Shown one piece after another: positions 1-10,431 of a DNA stretch of 64,000 bases (position 1 is the stretch's first letter; every line of letters begins with the position of its first letter). Below the pieces are notes generated by a model. It made no database searches. It saw only the letters and a program-made list of their open reading frames with translations, and had not been told where the DNA came from. A program made the position numbers and the translations under genes. The stretch comes from Gonocerus acuteangulatus (lineage: Eukaryota; Arthropoda; Insecta; Hemiptera; Coreidae). Location of the stretch: positions 48,130,009-48,194,008 of the forward strand of contig OX328123.1 in assembly GCA_946811695.1 (NCBI GenBank). The letters are read 5' to 3'.

Positions 1-1317
1 CTGTACTGCACTTTTTTCTTTTCTGAACATAATAATATGACGGATGGGGGGCAAACAGCTGTTTCACAAAATATACTATTCAGTTTATCCAAAATTAGTC
101 CAATTAAATGAAATTATTCACCAGGAATAGAATTTGCAATGATATTAATAAACTAGGTGTACTGGTATTGATATACTAATGGGATAAAAATAAAAACAAT
201 TTTTTCTAAACAATCTACAAATCTGAATTGCAAAATCTTGCAATTAAGATTAATCAATTGTTCATTGTGTCTGCAAGTAACTTCCAGGTATAAAAAACAA
301 ATATCACTAGATAATTCTTTTCTTCTCCCTTCCTGCGCTCTTCCAGTTCAATTCCTGCTCACATGAGCACAGTACAGGAAGTGAGCTGGGTATGGAGTGG
401 AAGTAGGTCAGAGTAATCCTACTAAGCCAGAAGGGTACCGGAAGTAAACCAGGGCTAACTGAAGAGGCAATAGTGGAATGGAATTGGCCTAAATCTGACA
501 GATATCGGTCAGAACTTTACTTGAGCAGGCCAAAAACTGTATTAAGTTGGCTTAAGCAATCGGGAAGTGGCTCAGTGTGAATAGAGTTTTCCAGAAGTTA
601 TCATGAGAGACATTTTGAGTCCAGCTAGTACTATTTGTTCTCTACTCTTGTCTCCCTGGATGTACATTCACCAGTAGTATTTTTGATGGTACGAAAATAA
701 TTGTTATTTAGTCAAGTCCAGCTATCTTGCCAATAGTTTCTGATATCTTGTCATTCGAATAAATCTTCAAGAGCTAAAAATATTATTACACTTGCGGTTC
801 ATCAATAACATTTTGATTTATTAAACATTCCTAAAATAATTGTTTAAGTTGAAACTATAGTAGAAAGCTTTCCATTTTTGCGTAAAGGAATTTTGTGTTT
901 ACTCAGTAGAAAATGTTATCTCTTTTGCTTAGTTGTTTTGAAAATGAAAAGAAAAAAAAAATTAAAATGGGAAAATTTATTTTCAGATTGCTGGAGAATT
1001 GGTGATTGGTAAAGGTATTTTTTTTTTTACCAAATATATCAGAAAACTCTCTTTAAAGAAAATTTAAACTTCAGCAGTTCTGGATTTGTGGGCCTATCTC
1101 TTAGATTTTACTAATTTTAGGAGGTCAAATATCACTGGTATATAGTGTATGGTTTTTTTAAAACTTCAAATGATTTTAAATCCCGCTCATGTAGGAATAA
1201 GAAACATGTACATACATTTACTTTTATAAACGTTACTCCAAACTGTGTTAAAAATAATTGTAACTCCCAGAAAATAAATGCAGTAAGAATTATCCCCTGA
1301 ATGGGAGTGTCAATCAA
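1..1317. other. AT-rich stretch, no gene seen
   Basis: No open frame with recognisable domain content, no clear splice-site pair and no repeat with readable ends was found here. Short A and T runs occur near 950 and 1020. Confidence 0.5.
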
Positions 1318-1605
1318 TCACAAAGTGAATGTTTTTCGGTTGTAAAAATTTATTATGCAGATTAAAATAGAGTCTTGTGGCCCAAAGCATTTAAAGGAAT
1401 GGAAATATGTGCTCATTCTTTTTTGAATACTAACGTTTTTCTCATTGTGGACGTAAACTTTATTGTTCTCTATGCTTTCACATTGGCCAGGCCTTATGTC
1501 ACACACATCCATAATCAATAAGATTATAAGTAGTGGAATTAAATTGTTAATCTGTGAGAGTACAAATTTTGTAATAATTTTCTTTAGGGGTTTCCATGAA
1601 TTCAT
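1318..1605 (-). CDS. Candidate small secreted peptide exon
   Basis: An ATG at 1605-1603 opens a 95-codon frame ending in TGA at 1320-1318. The N-terminus is basic and followed by a hydrophobic run (NLIPLLIILLIM, about residues 24-35), like a signal peptide or anchor. After it come two nearby cysteines (CDIRPGQC) and two later ones. Just upstream on the minus strand is a good acceptor (TTTTATCTAG, ending at 1622), so the frame could be a terminal exon joined to a 5' exon near 3448-3600. I recognise no family. The low-complexity surroundings make a chance frame possible. A donor-like GTTAGT inside the frame means the exon may be shorter. Confidence 0.3.
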   Translation of the reverse strand: MNSWKPLKKIITKFVLSQINNLIPLLIILLIMDVCDIRPGQCESIENNKVYVHNEKNVSIQKRMSTYFHSFKCFGPQDSILICIINFYNRKTFTL

Positions 1606-2676
1606 AAATATTTTATTTTTTCCTAGATAAAATAACAATTAAGTTTTGATATCAAAATAAGATGCATAAGTATATTTTGTAAAAAGTCATGTATGAGAGA
1701 GCATGCACAAGCCAGTCTTCTATCTCGAATGGCTGGCTGTTAAGGTTTCAGCATTCTTCTCAACTCCATAGTGCACGAATTTCCTTCTTTTTTAATGTCT
1801 AAATTAATTTATGTAAAGTATCATTACTTTTTATTAAGTTTTTATGTAATTTCTGTAGGTGTAGCTAGCCAATTGTCAGTGTTGTATTGAATTTATTTAT
1901 ATTTGGTTGATATTCTTAAATATAGAAGGAAATAACTTTTCTTTTGTTTAAAATGGTGGCTTCTCAGTGTTGGGATGTTTAGATAGCCATCATAAGGTTA
2001 AAAATCATCTTTTGCATATTTTATAACAGTCCTTCAAAATTTATGATTACTTAACTAATAAATCACTTTAGTGAATATGTATTACTTTAGAACCTGTTTT
2101 ACTCTGTCTATTGTCGTTTCTTTAGGATATTAAATATTTAAAATTTTTAAAAATAAAAAAAAAAAAAGAACTGAAGAATGAAGCCTTGTCATTTATGTAC
2201 TCCAATGTGTTATAACTTTTATTTTATTTATTTTTTCATGAATTGTTTTTATAGAATATATAAATATAGACATTTACTATTGTTATTAGAATTTTTTATT
2301 CCTATAATATAGCCTTTCTATGATCAATTAAAAATGATAAAACTTGTGGCTAAAAGTTTTGATATTTATATTATTCATCCCTCATGTTTTACTGTGCAAT
2401 CTCAGGAATAACTCACATACTCTCATACTACAAATATTTTTTTAAATTTAATTTTAGTGTTATTATACTTGCCTATCTTATGGTTTTATATTGAAAAATG
2501 TTTAACTAATGAGAAGAGTAACATAATTCATACCATGTTGATGTTCAAGGAGACTACAATCATAAATTAAAAGTTTACACCCTCAGCAAAGAGCAGCTTC
2601 CAGCCTAGCTTTTAAATTTTTAATCCAATGAATATTCTCCTTGAGTAGAACTTATAAATATTTTGAAACACGGTGT

Positions 2677-2679
<3 letters not shown>

Positions 2680-2723
<44 letters not shown>
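2680..2723. repeat. (TA)n microsatellite
   Basis: About 44 bp of uninterrupted TA dinucleotide repeat. Confidence 0.95.
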
Positions 2724-2727
<4 letters not shown>

Positions 2728-3447
2728 TAGAACATGGTTTTAATTAGATTCTAAAATTCTTCTTAAATGATTTATAGCCAACTTTTGTTTTTTTACTAAC
2801 TTTTTTCAGATCTATGCTTGCAATGAGTGGAAAAGCCCCGATAGACTAGGACTGAAGAAAGCTTGTAAAAATCCGAAATTCAGCTATCCAAATTATGTAT
2901 TTAAAAGGGATTTTGGGATCTGTATAATCTTTAGAATTCTCCAATATGTTTTTCATATAAATAACATTTTCCACCTAAGTATATTGTAAATGTATTGACG
3001 TTAATCCACTGACGATCGAATAAAAGTGTTCTCTGGACAGATATGCAAGAAAATGCCTATGCAATAAGCCACTACCTAGTGCATGTAACAAGCACAAAAG
3101 GACTGAAGTGACTCTCCAGACAGTCAAAATAATAAACAAAAATATGTTTGAACATGAGACTTTATAATATTATCAGTTTTAAAGAAAGCTATTTAAAAAT
3201 AAAAATGGGAAAAAAATCCTGAGGAAGCAAAAAAAAGTAGTGGCTTCTAAGCACTTCAACTAGAACCGGTTTCGTTAACTGATAACAGTAAATTTAAAGG
3301 GGACAATTCTGTAAAATATTCAGCTTACAGGCACTCGATCAGAAGGACAACAGTTGTGATTGAAAATATAATTTAGGTATCTAATATAAGAGTATTATAT
3401 TATAAAGTAGATTTCAATAAGAGAAACATTCCAAATACCCTGCTTAC

Positions 3448-3631
3448 CAAAAGTTATTTCAAGAAGAATAAGCGAAGAGGGAGTTATATTGTGAAGGGAC
3501 TGTGATTCGCATCTCGAAGAACCAGTCCGAAGAGCACTGTCACCTTCCTTGAATGACTGGGAGTAACCACAGGCCACCTGACAGCACTAGCCGAGCCCAT
3601 ATTAGCGGACGCACTGGGCTTTATAGCCAAT
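3448..3631 (-). promoter_or_regulatory. Possible TATA promoter and first exon, minus strand
   Basis: Reading the minus strand, an inverted CCAAT box (3631-3627) is followed at once by TATAAAG (3625-3619). About 150-170 bases further on is a donor-like GTAAGC (3447-3442). Between them is a 38-codon open frame (ATG at 3600) ending before the donor, so this exon would be mainly 5' leader. It could feed the acceptor at 1622 and the secreted-peptide frame at 1605-1318. This is motif-based inference only. Confidence 0.25.
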
Positions 3632-3639
3632 CATATTTA

Positions 3640-4440
3640 TGGTCACTGAGTGCTTATCATCCATTCACACTGTTTCCTTATATACTTTAGACTTTAATTT
3701 TAATTCTACCATCCATTTCTTTCATCTCTGTAGCCTTATTTCATCTTCATCTTGTTTATTCTCTATTCCTTATTTTGCACTCCTTCCATCATCAGCCTTT
3801 AAATTAACCTTATTTCCGAATGTATGATAAGCACCATGTGTACCTAGAAATTCAATGTAATTGGCCAGCCCATTTTATTTATTTAATTTTTTTTTTAAAT
3901 AAAGTTTTCTCTGACACTGGTAGCACTCAAAAGAAGAGCAGAAAAACATGACAACATACAGTTAAACTATAAAAAAAAAGGAAGATCATACCTGATATGA
4001 TAACTGGTGTAAAAACAGTAACCTCCAAGACAATTATCAACCAGAAAGAAGAGGCATATAAGTAACATATGAATACTTGGAGATCATATCATTACCTTCA
4101 GGATAGACGAGGATCCAGATAAAACCATACAAGGGTTTCAACTCAGATTTGAATAAAAATGGCAGAATCAACCCCGACAATGTAGAATCTTCTTAATATT
4201 GAATATAATTTGGATTACAGAGACACACGTTTCGCATGTTCACTAGAGCCAAACAAAAGCACAAATTCTGTCAGGCCTGCTACTAAGCACTCAGCTGCAG
4301 GTTATGACAGACCATTTTCGTGCCAGGCGGTCAATCAAAATGCCCCCACATCTTCAATATGTATGCCGTTGGTCCACGACAGCCACATTTACATAGCATT
4401 GATATTATATTAATAAATAAACTAACCAATTCAAAATATA
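3640..4440. other. Intergenic stretch, nothing supported
   Basis: Contains short unsupported open frames and T/A-rich sequence. No domain, repeat end or splice structure could be assigned. Confidence 0.4.
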
Positions 4441-4447
4441 ATGTATA

Positions 4448-4605
4448 ATATTGAGCCCTCAGAACCTAAGGTTGTGGGTTTGATTCCCACTAGTGATAGT
4501 GGTTTTTCTTTTGAAAAACTGGCTAAAAAAAGGGTAATATGCTGAAGATAACCTGTCCCAAAAATCTGTTATGTATAATTGGACGTTAAAATTTAAATAA
4601 AATAT
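4448..4605 (+). repeat. tRNA-derived SINE copy (degenerate)
   Basis: A B-box-like GTGGGTTTGATTCCCAC near 4473 is followed by a TTTTCTTTTGAAAAA stretch, a decayed central domain (AAAGGGTAATATGC... GATAACCTGTCCCAAAA) and the family's 3' end ACGTTAAAATTTAAATAAA. The same order is seen in reverse at 29216-29420. The 5' tRNA head is incomplete. Confidence 0.7.
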
Positions 4606-4619
4606 TTTAAAATACTGCA

Positions 4620-5441
4620 AACCAAATTTAATTTAATCCACGTTAAATTATTTTATTTTAATTTTATTGCAACCGAATTTAATTTATTTGTGATTGTACA
4701 CCTTTCATAGTTTTAATATTAATGAAGGAAATTCATCTTTATTTATAAATTCTTTTAGCTTAACTTTTATGCCATGAATATTTTGAATAAGTTGACAATT
4801 TACCAATATATTAAAATTAATTTTACTCCTGATGTTTTTTTTTTGTTGTTTTTTTTTGTTGCAATACTGGCATTTAAGGGAACAAAGTGCCTCCATTATG
4901 AAGTTCCTAAAATAAATATACATTTTTTTTTTTTTTTTTACATATACAACGTTTTGAAAATTGAACTCGTTTTTAGTAACTGATAACTTCTTCAGTAGTT
5001 GAAAAATGTGACTGATAATTATAGTATGTACTTTTTTTTATAGAGATCGTAATTATCCTGTAGACATTTTTTGAATCTTATTATTTTGAACAAAGCTTAT
5101 TAAAAAAGATAATCCTTTAAACAGAATAAAATCATTAAGCTTTTTAATATGACTGCAATTCAAGATTTTAGTGCACTCAGAAATTTACATTTTTTTTTCT
5201 TTGAAGTTAAGTTTCATAAAGCCTTCCTTTGAACTCCCAGGATCAGTAGATTTCAGCTTTACTATTTTTAATTATTTAATTTGCCTGAAGCAAAGAAGAA
5301 AGAAAATGATTAAGAGTGAAGAAAAACACCTGAAAATGAATGAAATGAATTTGCTTACTAAGGTAGTACTCTTTTTACCTATTTCTCGGGAGGTGGGAGT
5401 CCTTCTAGATGAACAGGCAGAAAAACTCTCTCTCTCTCTCT

Positions 5442-5484
<43 letters not shown>

Positions 5485-6630
5485 TGCTACTTACCAAGGG
5501 GAAAGTTGGTAAGGAGCACTCACCAATCTACAATCTAAATAAAATAATTGAAAATAAAAATTTAAATACAAACAAAAATAATGTAGAAAGAACAATCCAA
5601 CTACGCACAGACTTCATTATATTATATTCAGAAATAAAAAAATAAGTACTTGATGGTAAGCTAAACTTTCCTTCGGGCTATTAAATCGAACACTTCCTCA
5701 GTCTAGAATTCTGAAGAGAAAACTAAGTAAATAGAACTAGTAGAGCAATATCTTGTAATAGTTAAAATATAAAATTGTTTTAACAGTTACATGTGTCTTA
5801 AAACATGAAATTGTAAAAAGTGTAACAATTATCATTCTCAAATATAAAGAAAATAGATTAAAATAGAAATTACTTTACCTAATTAGGCAGTGCCTAATAA
5901 CCCGATTCGTTGAGAATAAACAAAAAATAAAATAGTCATATAAGGTAAATGCACTTCTACTGTACACAGCTAAGAAAATTTTTGCAGTTTTGTTTTCCTG
6001 CTCTTGATGTCAGGAAGTTCACTATGCACCAACGGAACCTCTTTAAAATCATGACCATTAAAATATTGGCATATTCTTTGTTTTAATTTCCCTTATCATA
6101 GAATTTGCATCAATGCTGGGCACTTGGAAGCTCAAAAATTTAGTAGTGGACATGCACTTTCCAATGATTTCTTTAAATGATAAAATAAAATTCAAAATAA
6201 TGGGATACAATATAAAAATGATTGAATTCAGTTAAAATAACTTTTATTTAAAAAAATAAATACATAAATTAATAAAGTAATGTATATTTAAAAAATAAGT
6301 GGTTTCGGTAATATTGCCTCTATTTTAATTGTATTCAATATTTTTGCATTCTGAAGAATTATGTTTATCCCGAATACCAATTGAAAAACCTAAAATTGAA
6401 ATCCTAAGTGTTTTGTTTTCTACTTTGTAGCTACTTGCTGTAGAAACATAAATGAAGGGCACATAATGTCAAATTTCTTTTTTTAAAAAAACAGAACATT
6501 CTACCTAGCCCAACGTTATATAAGAAATCAAACATTGTTAGAATGAGAAATTATCATGCATTAGAGATAGCAAGGTGAAGTGACTTTTGATTTGGACTCA
6601 TTCTTTATTAGCCGTAATATTTTTGAAGAA
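4620..6630. other. AT-rich stretch with one CT/GA repeat
   Basis: No gene supported. Open frames here are T-run, A-run or (GA)n translations. Confidence 0.4.
5426..5481. repeat. (CT)n(GA)n microsatellite, self-complementary
   Basis: A CT run (5426-5442) turns into a GA run (5443-5481), so the tract can fold on itself. Frames through it read SLSLSRERERER and are not genes. Confidence 0.9.
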
Positions 6631-6634
6631 TAGA

Positions 6635-6732
6635 GAAGTTCTACCAGAATCCATCTGGTAGAACTTCCTTATTCTACCAGATGGATTCTGCGTTAAGAAA
6701 TTTCATAGATCCCTATGAAATTTCTTAACGCT
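6635..6732. repeat. Cluster of nested perfect hairpins
   Basis: Three overlapping inverted repeats are visible. GAAGTTCTACCAGA pairs with TCTGGTAGAACTTC (6635-6667). Its right half is again complementary to TTCTACCAGATGGATTCTG (about 6672-6690). GCGTTAAGAAATTTCATAG pairs perfectly with CTATGAAATTTCTTAACGC (6690-6732) around a 4-base loop. No protein or RNA gene recognised. Confidence 0.85.
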
Positions 6733-7140
6733 CATTTAAGTTGCTGGCATTGCAAAGACTTAAAAACACCTGGATTGCGCAATCAAATCGTGATTCTGCT
6801 TTCTGTCACTGTGCTATATGTTCACCATTCAGCTATGACGCAGCCGATAAAGCAGTCAAAGATGCAATATACATTTGGAACAAGCTTGTGTTGCAAGTCT
6901 ACGAAGAATTCAACATGAAGGCATGATTGAATTGCAAGGTCAGAAATGCCTGGCAGAGAATGTGGAATGAGCATTCTCAGGCAACTGCAGAAAGGGGAAC
7001 TCGAAGAGAGGAAGGTTAATAACACGACTTTGAATAGGCCATAGTCATGTGACACATAGACATCTCATTAAAAAAGAACCTCCACCTCTTTGTGAACCAT
7101 GCTCTCAAGTTTTAACAATGTGCCAAGTAGGTAATAGAGG
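6733..7140. other. Unassigned stretch
   Basis: Two overlapping open frames of 61-67 codons occur on + and one of 77 codons on -, with no recognisable domain and no splice context. Likely part of an unidentified repeat. Confidence 0.35.
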
Positions 7141-7280
7141 AAAGTCCAAAATATGGAACAATGTTTAGGCAACTACACTGGACCCCCCCCCCAAAAAAAA
7201 ACTGGCACACCTTAAATTTCTGGATTATCTCTTTTCCTTCTCTTCTTTTTTCCATTCCTCTGTTTGCCTTTCAGCGTGGG

Positions 7281-7640
7281 GGAGCCTCTAGCCATTGGAC
7301 CCACCCACCTCGGTCCCTATCAAGCGCCTCCATGCTTGGTAACTCCAACGGTCCTGTCCAAGTCTGGATATATAATCATCATGACAAGCGGGGCCGTCCT
7401 CTTGGTCTTTTCCCAGTTGGTCTTGACTCCTGGACACTCCTGGGTCCTCGGTCTCCCTCCATTCTACAGACATGGCCGAACCACTTCAGCTGCCCTTGCC
7501 CAAGGGTACCCTTGAGAGGTGTGATTTTCATGTCCTCTCTTATTCTTTCGTTTCGTATGCAGTCCCTTCTTGTTTTGCTCATTTCTCTCCTGAGATATAT
7601 CATTTCGGTTGCCATAATTCTGCTCATTTGCATGCTCTGA
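7281..7640 (-). pseudogene. Non-LTR retrotransposon ORF2 C-terminal fragment
   Basis: The minus strand encodes the typical arthropod LINE reverse-transcriptase tail: a segment reading IREDMKITPL, then QLKWFGHVCRM, then KRPRGRPRLS. It continues in another frame with SRLGQDRWSYQAWRRL. The W-F-G-H-V and R-P-R-G-R-P-R elements are diagnostic of this C-terminal region. At least one frameshift separates the two halves and the catalytic palm is absent, so the copy is dead and 5'-truncated. Confidence 0.8.
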
Positions 7641-7740
7641 GTTATATATAAAAATGTAATACGAAATAAACATATTTCAACACTTGTGAACTAAAAAATG
7701 TCTCTAAATTTACAATACAGAATATCCACCTGACACAGGT

Positions 7741-8000
7741 GTGTCTCTAGTATCGAGTGTTGCCTTCCCTTGCTCGAATAACGGCCTGTGTCCTTTCAGG
7801 GATACCGCGAATAAGGTTGTCCACACGATTTTGGGGAGTCTGATCCCATTCCTCGTCGACGGCAGTTTTCAGCTCGTGGAGGTCTTGGGGAGGGTTGGGT
7901 CATTGTCGGAAGGACTCCTCAAGCTAGTCCCAAAGATGCTCTATGTGATTGAGATCCGGGCTACGAGCAGGCCACTACAAGGTTCCGACACCCACCTCAT
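7741..8000 (-). pseudogene. Tc1-like transposase, C-terminal relic
   Basis: Minus-strand translation shows the end of a DD34E transposase: PARSPDLNHIEHLWD, where the E of IEHLW is the third catalytic residue in this family, followed further on by LIRGIPERTQAVIRAREGN. In-frame stops interrupt it (after WD, and after the ESFRQ segment). It ends near 7745, with no terminal inverted repeat found. Confidence 0.85.
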
Positions 8001-8059
8001 CCAGGTAGCCCCTGACAACAATTGCACCGTCTCATCTCCTTCGAGTTGCTAGAGGTGTG

Positions 8060-8180
8060 GACGTCAGCGTTCAAACGACTTGCTGAAATCAACCTGCGCT
8101 CCAGGTTCCGTGTCACCGGTCCTCTCCTCACCGCAGCACACCGAGCAGCTCGACTCCATTTTGCTGGATTCCAACTGCCC
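8060..8180 (+). pseudogene. Tc1-like transposase DNA-binding relic, plus strand
   Basis: Frame RLAEINLRSRFRVTGPLLTA followed by HRAARLHF matches the helix-turn-helix linker region of Tc1 transposases. It faces the minus-strand copy of the same region that begins just beyond it, giving a head-to-head arrangement. Confidence 0.75.
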
Positions 8181-8425
8181 TATCCCCGCTATGTTGCATT
8201 GCGCGCAGCGTTCCCCATTTCTTGTCCACTCTCCTACTCGAATATCTGAAGCGTGGAGACTAAATCTGGACTCAATAGAAAAGAGGCCCAATGAGGTACA
8301 GTCGAGGCGGAGCGTTCTCGAGCAAAACGAAGTCGAGTTGCTGGGAGGAGAGGACCGGTGGTACGGATTCGGGAGCGCAGGTTGATTTCTGCAAGTCGTC
8401 TGCATATCACCGAGCAACACATTTC
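8181..8425 (-). pseudogene. Tc1-like transposase, N-terminal to first-Asp relic
   Basis: The minus strand reads RLAEINLRSRIRTTGPLL, RLRFARERSAS and, in a neighbouring frame, ESRFSLHASDIRV. That is the region up to the first catalytic aspartate block (family consensus SDESRFSL). The expected D-E before SRFSL is damaged (IESRFSL) and a frameshift lies between. Together with 7741-8000 it looks like one internally deleted and rearranged Tc1 copy. Confidence 0.75.
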
Positions 8426-9081
8426 ATTTTCTTAGTTATAAAATGTAGAAATGTGTTAATAACGTATTAATTTTTTTTTTAAATCGATTTAATGTTTTGT
8501 TATTTTTCCTGTTGTTTCCTATGAGCTGAATACATACACTGAAAGTACTAAAAAAATTGGCAATTTATATTCACTAGGAAAACAGATAATAAAGAAATTC
8601 AAGGTGCGCTGGCTTTTCTGGAACCCAGTGTAAATATACTACGGAATGTAGCGGAGGCTCTTAAAAATTATAGACAAAATGATCCAACTCCTAAAAATCT
8701 GCTTTATATATAAAATGCTGTACATGATAGAGATTAATATAAAGAGAAACGTTAAAAAAATAAAGAAGAAGAAATAAATAAAATAAGCTCTCCTTGCAAG
8801 TGGAAAGTGAAACACAAATATGGAACAGATATAAGGGTTTTAGGACTTAATAACTTCGCAGTTACTCGCCCAAATAAATTTACAACCCCCTAACATTTTG
8901 TACCAACAGATATGCCAGTATATTTACTTTACTGGTGGATATAATTGCCACTATGTCTATTTATTTATAATAATTTATCAACATAGTATAGAACGAATAA
9001 AGATATTTAATAATAAATAAAAAAAAATAACACTCGGATTTTTATTTACGAGTTTTTTTTTTAATTTAAAACTTATACTTC
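8426..9081. other. AT-rich stretch, no gene seen
   Basis: No supported gene or repeat boundary between the Tc1 relic and the retrotransposon insertion. Confidence 0.4.
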
Positions 9082-9097
9082 ATATATGAATTTCAAA

Positions 9098-9883
9098 GTC
9101 AACCCAGAAAAATCCTCGCACATTACATTCACTCTTCGAAGATCCAAATGCCCTTCCGTCAATCTTTTCCAAAGAGAAAATCTGTCAAAAAACCCAAGTT
9201 ACCTACCTCGGCCTTACCCTCGACAAACGACTTACCTGGAGCCAACACATACAAAAGAAAAGACAGGAAACAAACAGACGTTTTAAACTACTAACCAGAC
9301 TACTAGACTCTCGCTCCAAACTATCTTTACAGAACAAGAGACTGTTATATACTGCAATACTCCAACCCTCCTGGACGTATGGCTTGGAAGTTTGGGGGTG
9401 TGCCAAGCGATCCAATATCCTCAGAATCCAATCCCTCCAATCCAAAATACTCCGAAAAATAGTTAATGCTCCCTTCTATGTCTCCAACCTCACTATCCAC
9501 AATGACCTAGAAATCCCCTTTGTCCAAACCTTGTCCCAAACCCGATACCTGAACTTCCACTCCCGTTTGCCTGGTCACTACAATCCCCTAATCAATAAGT
9601 TATCCTCATCCACCATTCCCGGTAACCCTCTCCGTCGCCTTAAGCGCAAATGGCCAAGAGATCAATTGTAGAATGTAAATATTATAATGTAAATATTGTA
9701 AATAGTCTCACTTAAACAAGTAGCAATCTGTTAACACTTCACGCTAATAGGTTTTGGCCAATGGGCTTTTTTCCCTATAAAACAATCATGACATTATACA
9801 TATACAAAAGAATTATAAAAAATACTGTATGTATTGTATAATTTACAAATAAAGATATATATTATAAAAAAAAAAATATATAT
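9098..9883 (+). mobile_element. 5'-truncated Jockey-type LINE with target duplication
   Basis: The plus strand encodes the last part of a Jockey-clade reverse transcriptase: VNPEKSSHITFTLRRS, then after a frameshift YLGLTLDKRLTWSQHIQ, AILQPSWTYGLEVWGCA, LQSKILRKIVNAPFYVSN and a stop at 9669-9671. A short 3' UTR and an A/AT-rich tail follow. The insertion is bracketed by the 16-bp direct repeat ATATATGAATTTCAAA (9082-9097 and 9884-9899), which fixes both ends and shows truncation occurred on insertion. A related copy lies on the other strand at 47995-48735. Confidence 0.9.
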
Positions 9884-9983
9884 ATATATGAATTTCAAAT
9901 GCATGTGGAGGGTTTTTTTTTGTGTGCGCAAAAGAAAATAATTTTTTATTTTATTTTAATTCTCTGCCGCTACTCGAGAAGTC

Positions 9984-9996
9984 ATTGGCAGGTCGC

Positions 9997-10064
<68 letters not shown>
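9984..10064. repeat. Long T homopolymer
   Basis: Roughly 65 consecutive T after GGTCGCTGA. No SINE body is recognisable on the far side, so its origin is unclear. Translated frames through it are artefacts. Confidence 0.9.
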
Positions 10065-10068
<4 letters not shown>

Positions 10069-10431
10069 TTATAATCTTAAAAAGTCTTATTACATAATCT
10101 TATGATATTGTTTGCCTAATAGATATAGGAAGATATTTCGTGACAACAAATGTTTACGGCGATTTAGTGCTCATAATAGCGTAATCGATGTTACGAGTAC
10201 CAATTTGATCAGCTAACCTCCTTTGCTATAAGAACAAGATTGTGGATTATGACATAAATGAAATTTGTCTTTGCTAACTAGATATCATCTGTGGTGAATA
10301 CGAAACTCGTAACTGTTGACACAATTTTGTTCAGGTTAATTTTTGTAGTTGATATTTTCAGTATTCTCTCAGATTTCAGTGAATTCAGGCCGAAATTCTA
10401 GAAACGTCTTTCCGTTCAATTGAGTTGTGGG

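Noticed and set aside
5171..5645. Open frames rich in RERERER
   Set aside because: Produced entirely by the (CT)n(GA)n microsatellite.
7161..7640. 159-aa plus-strand frame
   Set aside because: Antisense shadow of the LINE C-terminal fragment on the minus strand.
7741..8052. 103-aa plus-strand frame
   Set aside because: Antisense shadow of the Tc1 transposase PARSPDLN...RAREGN region.
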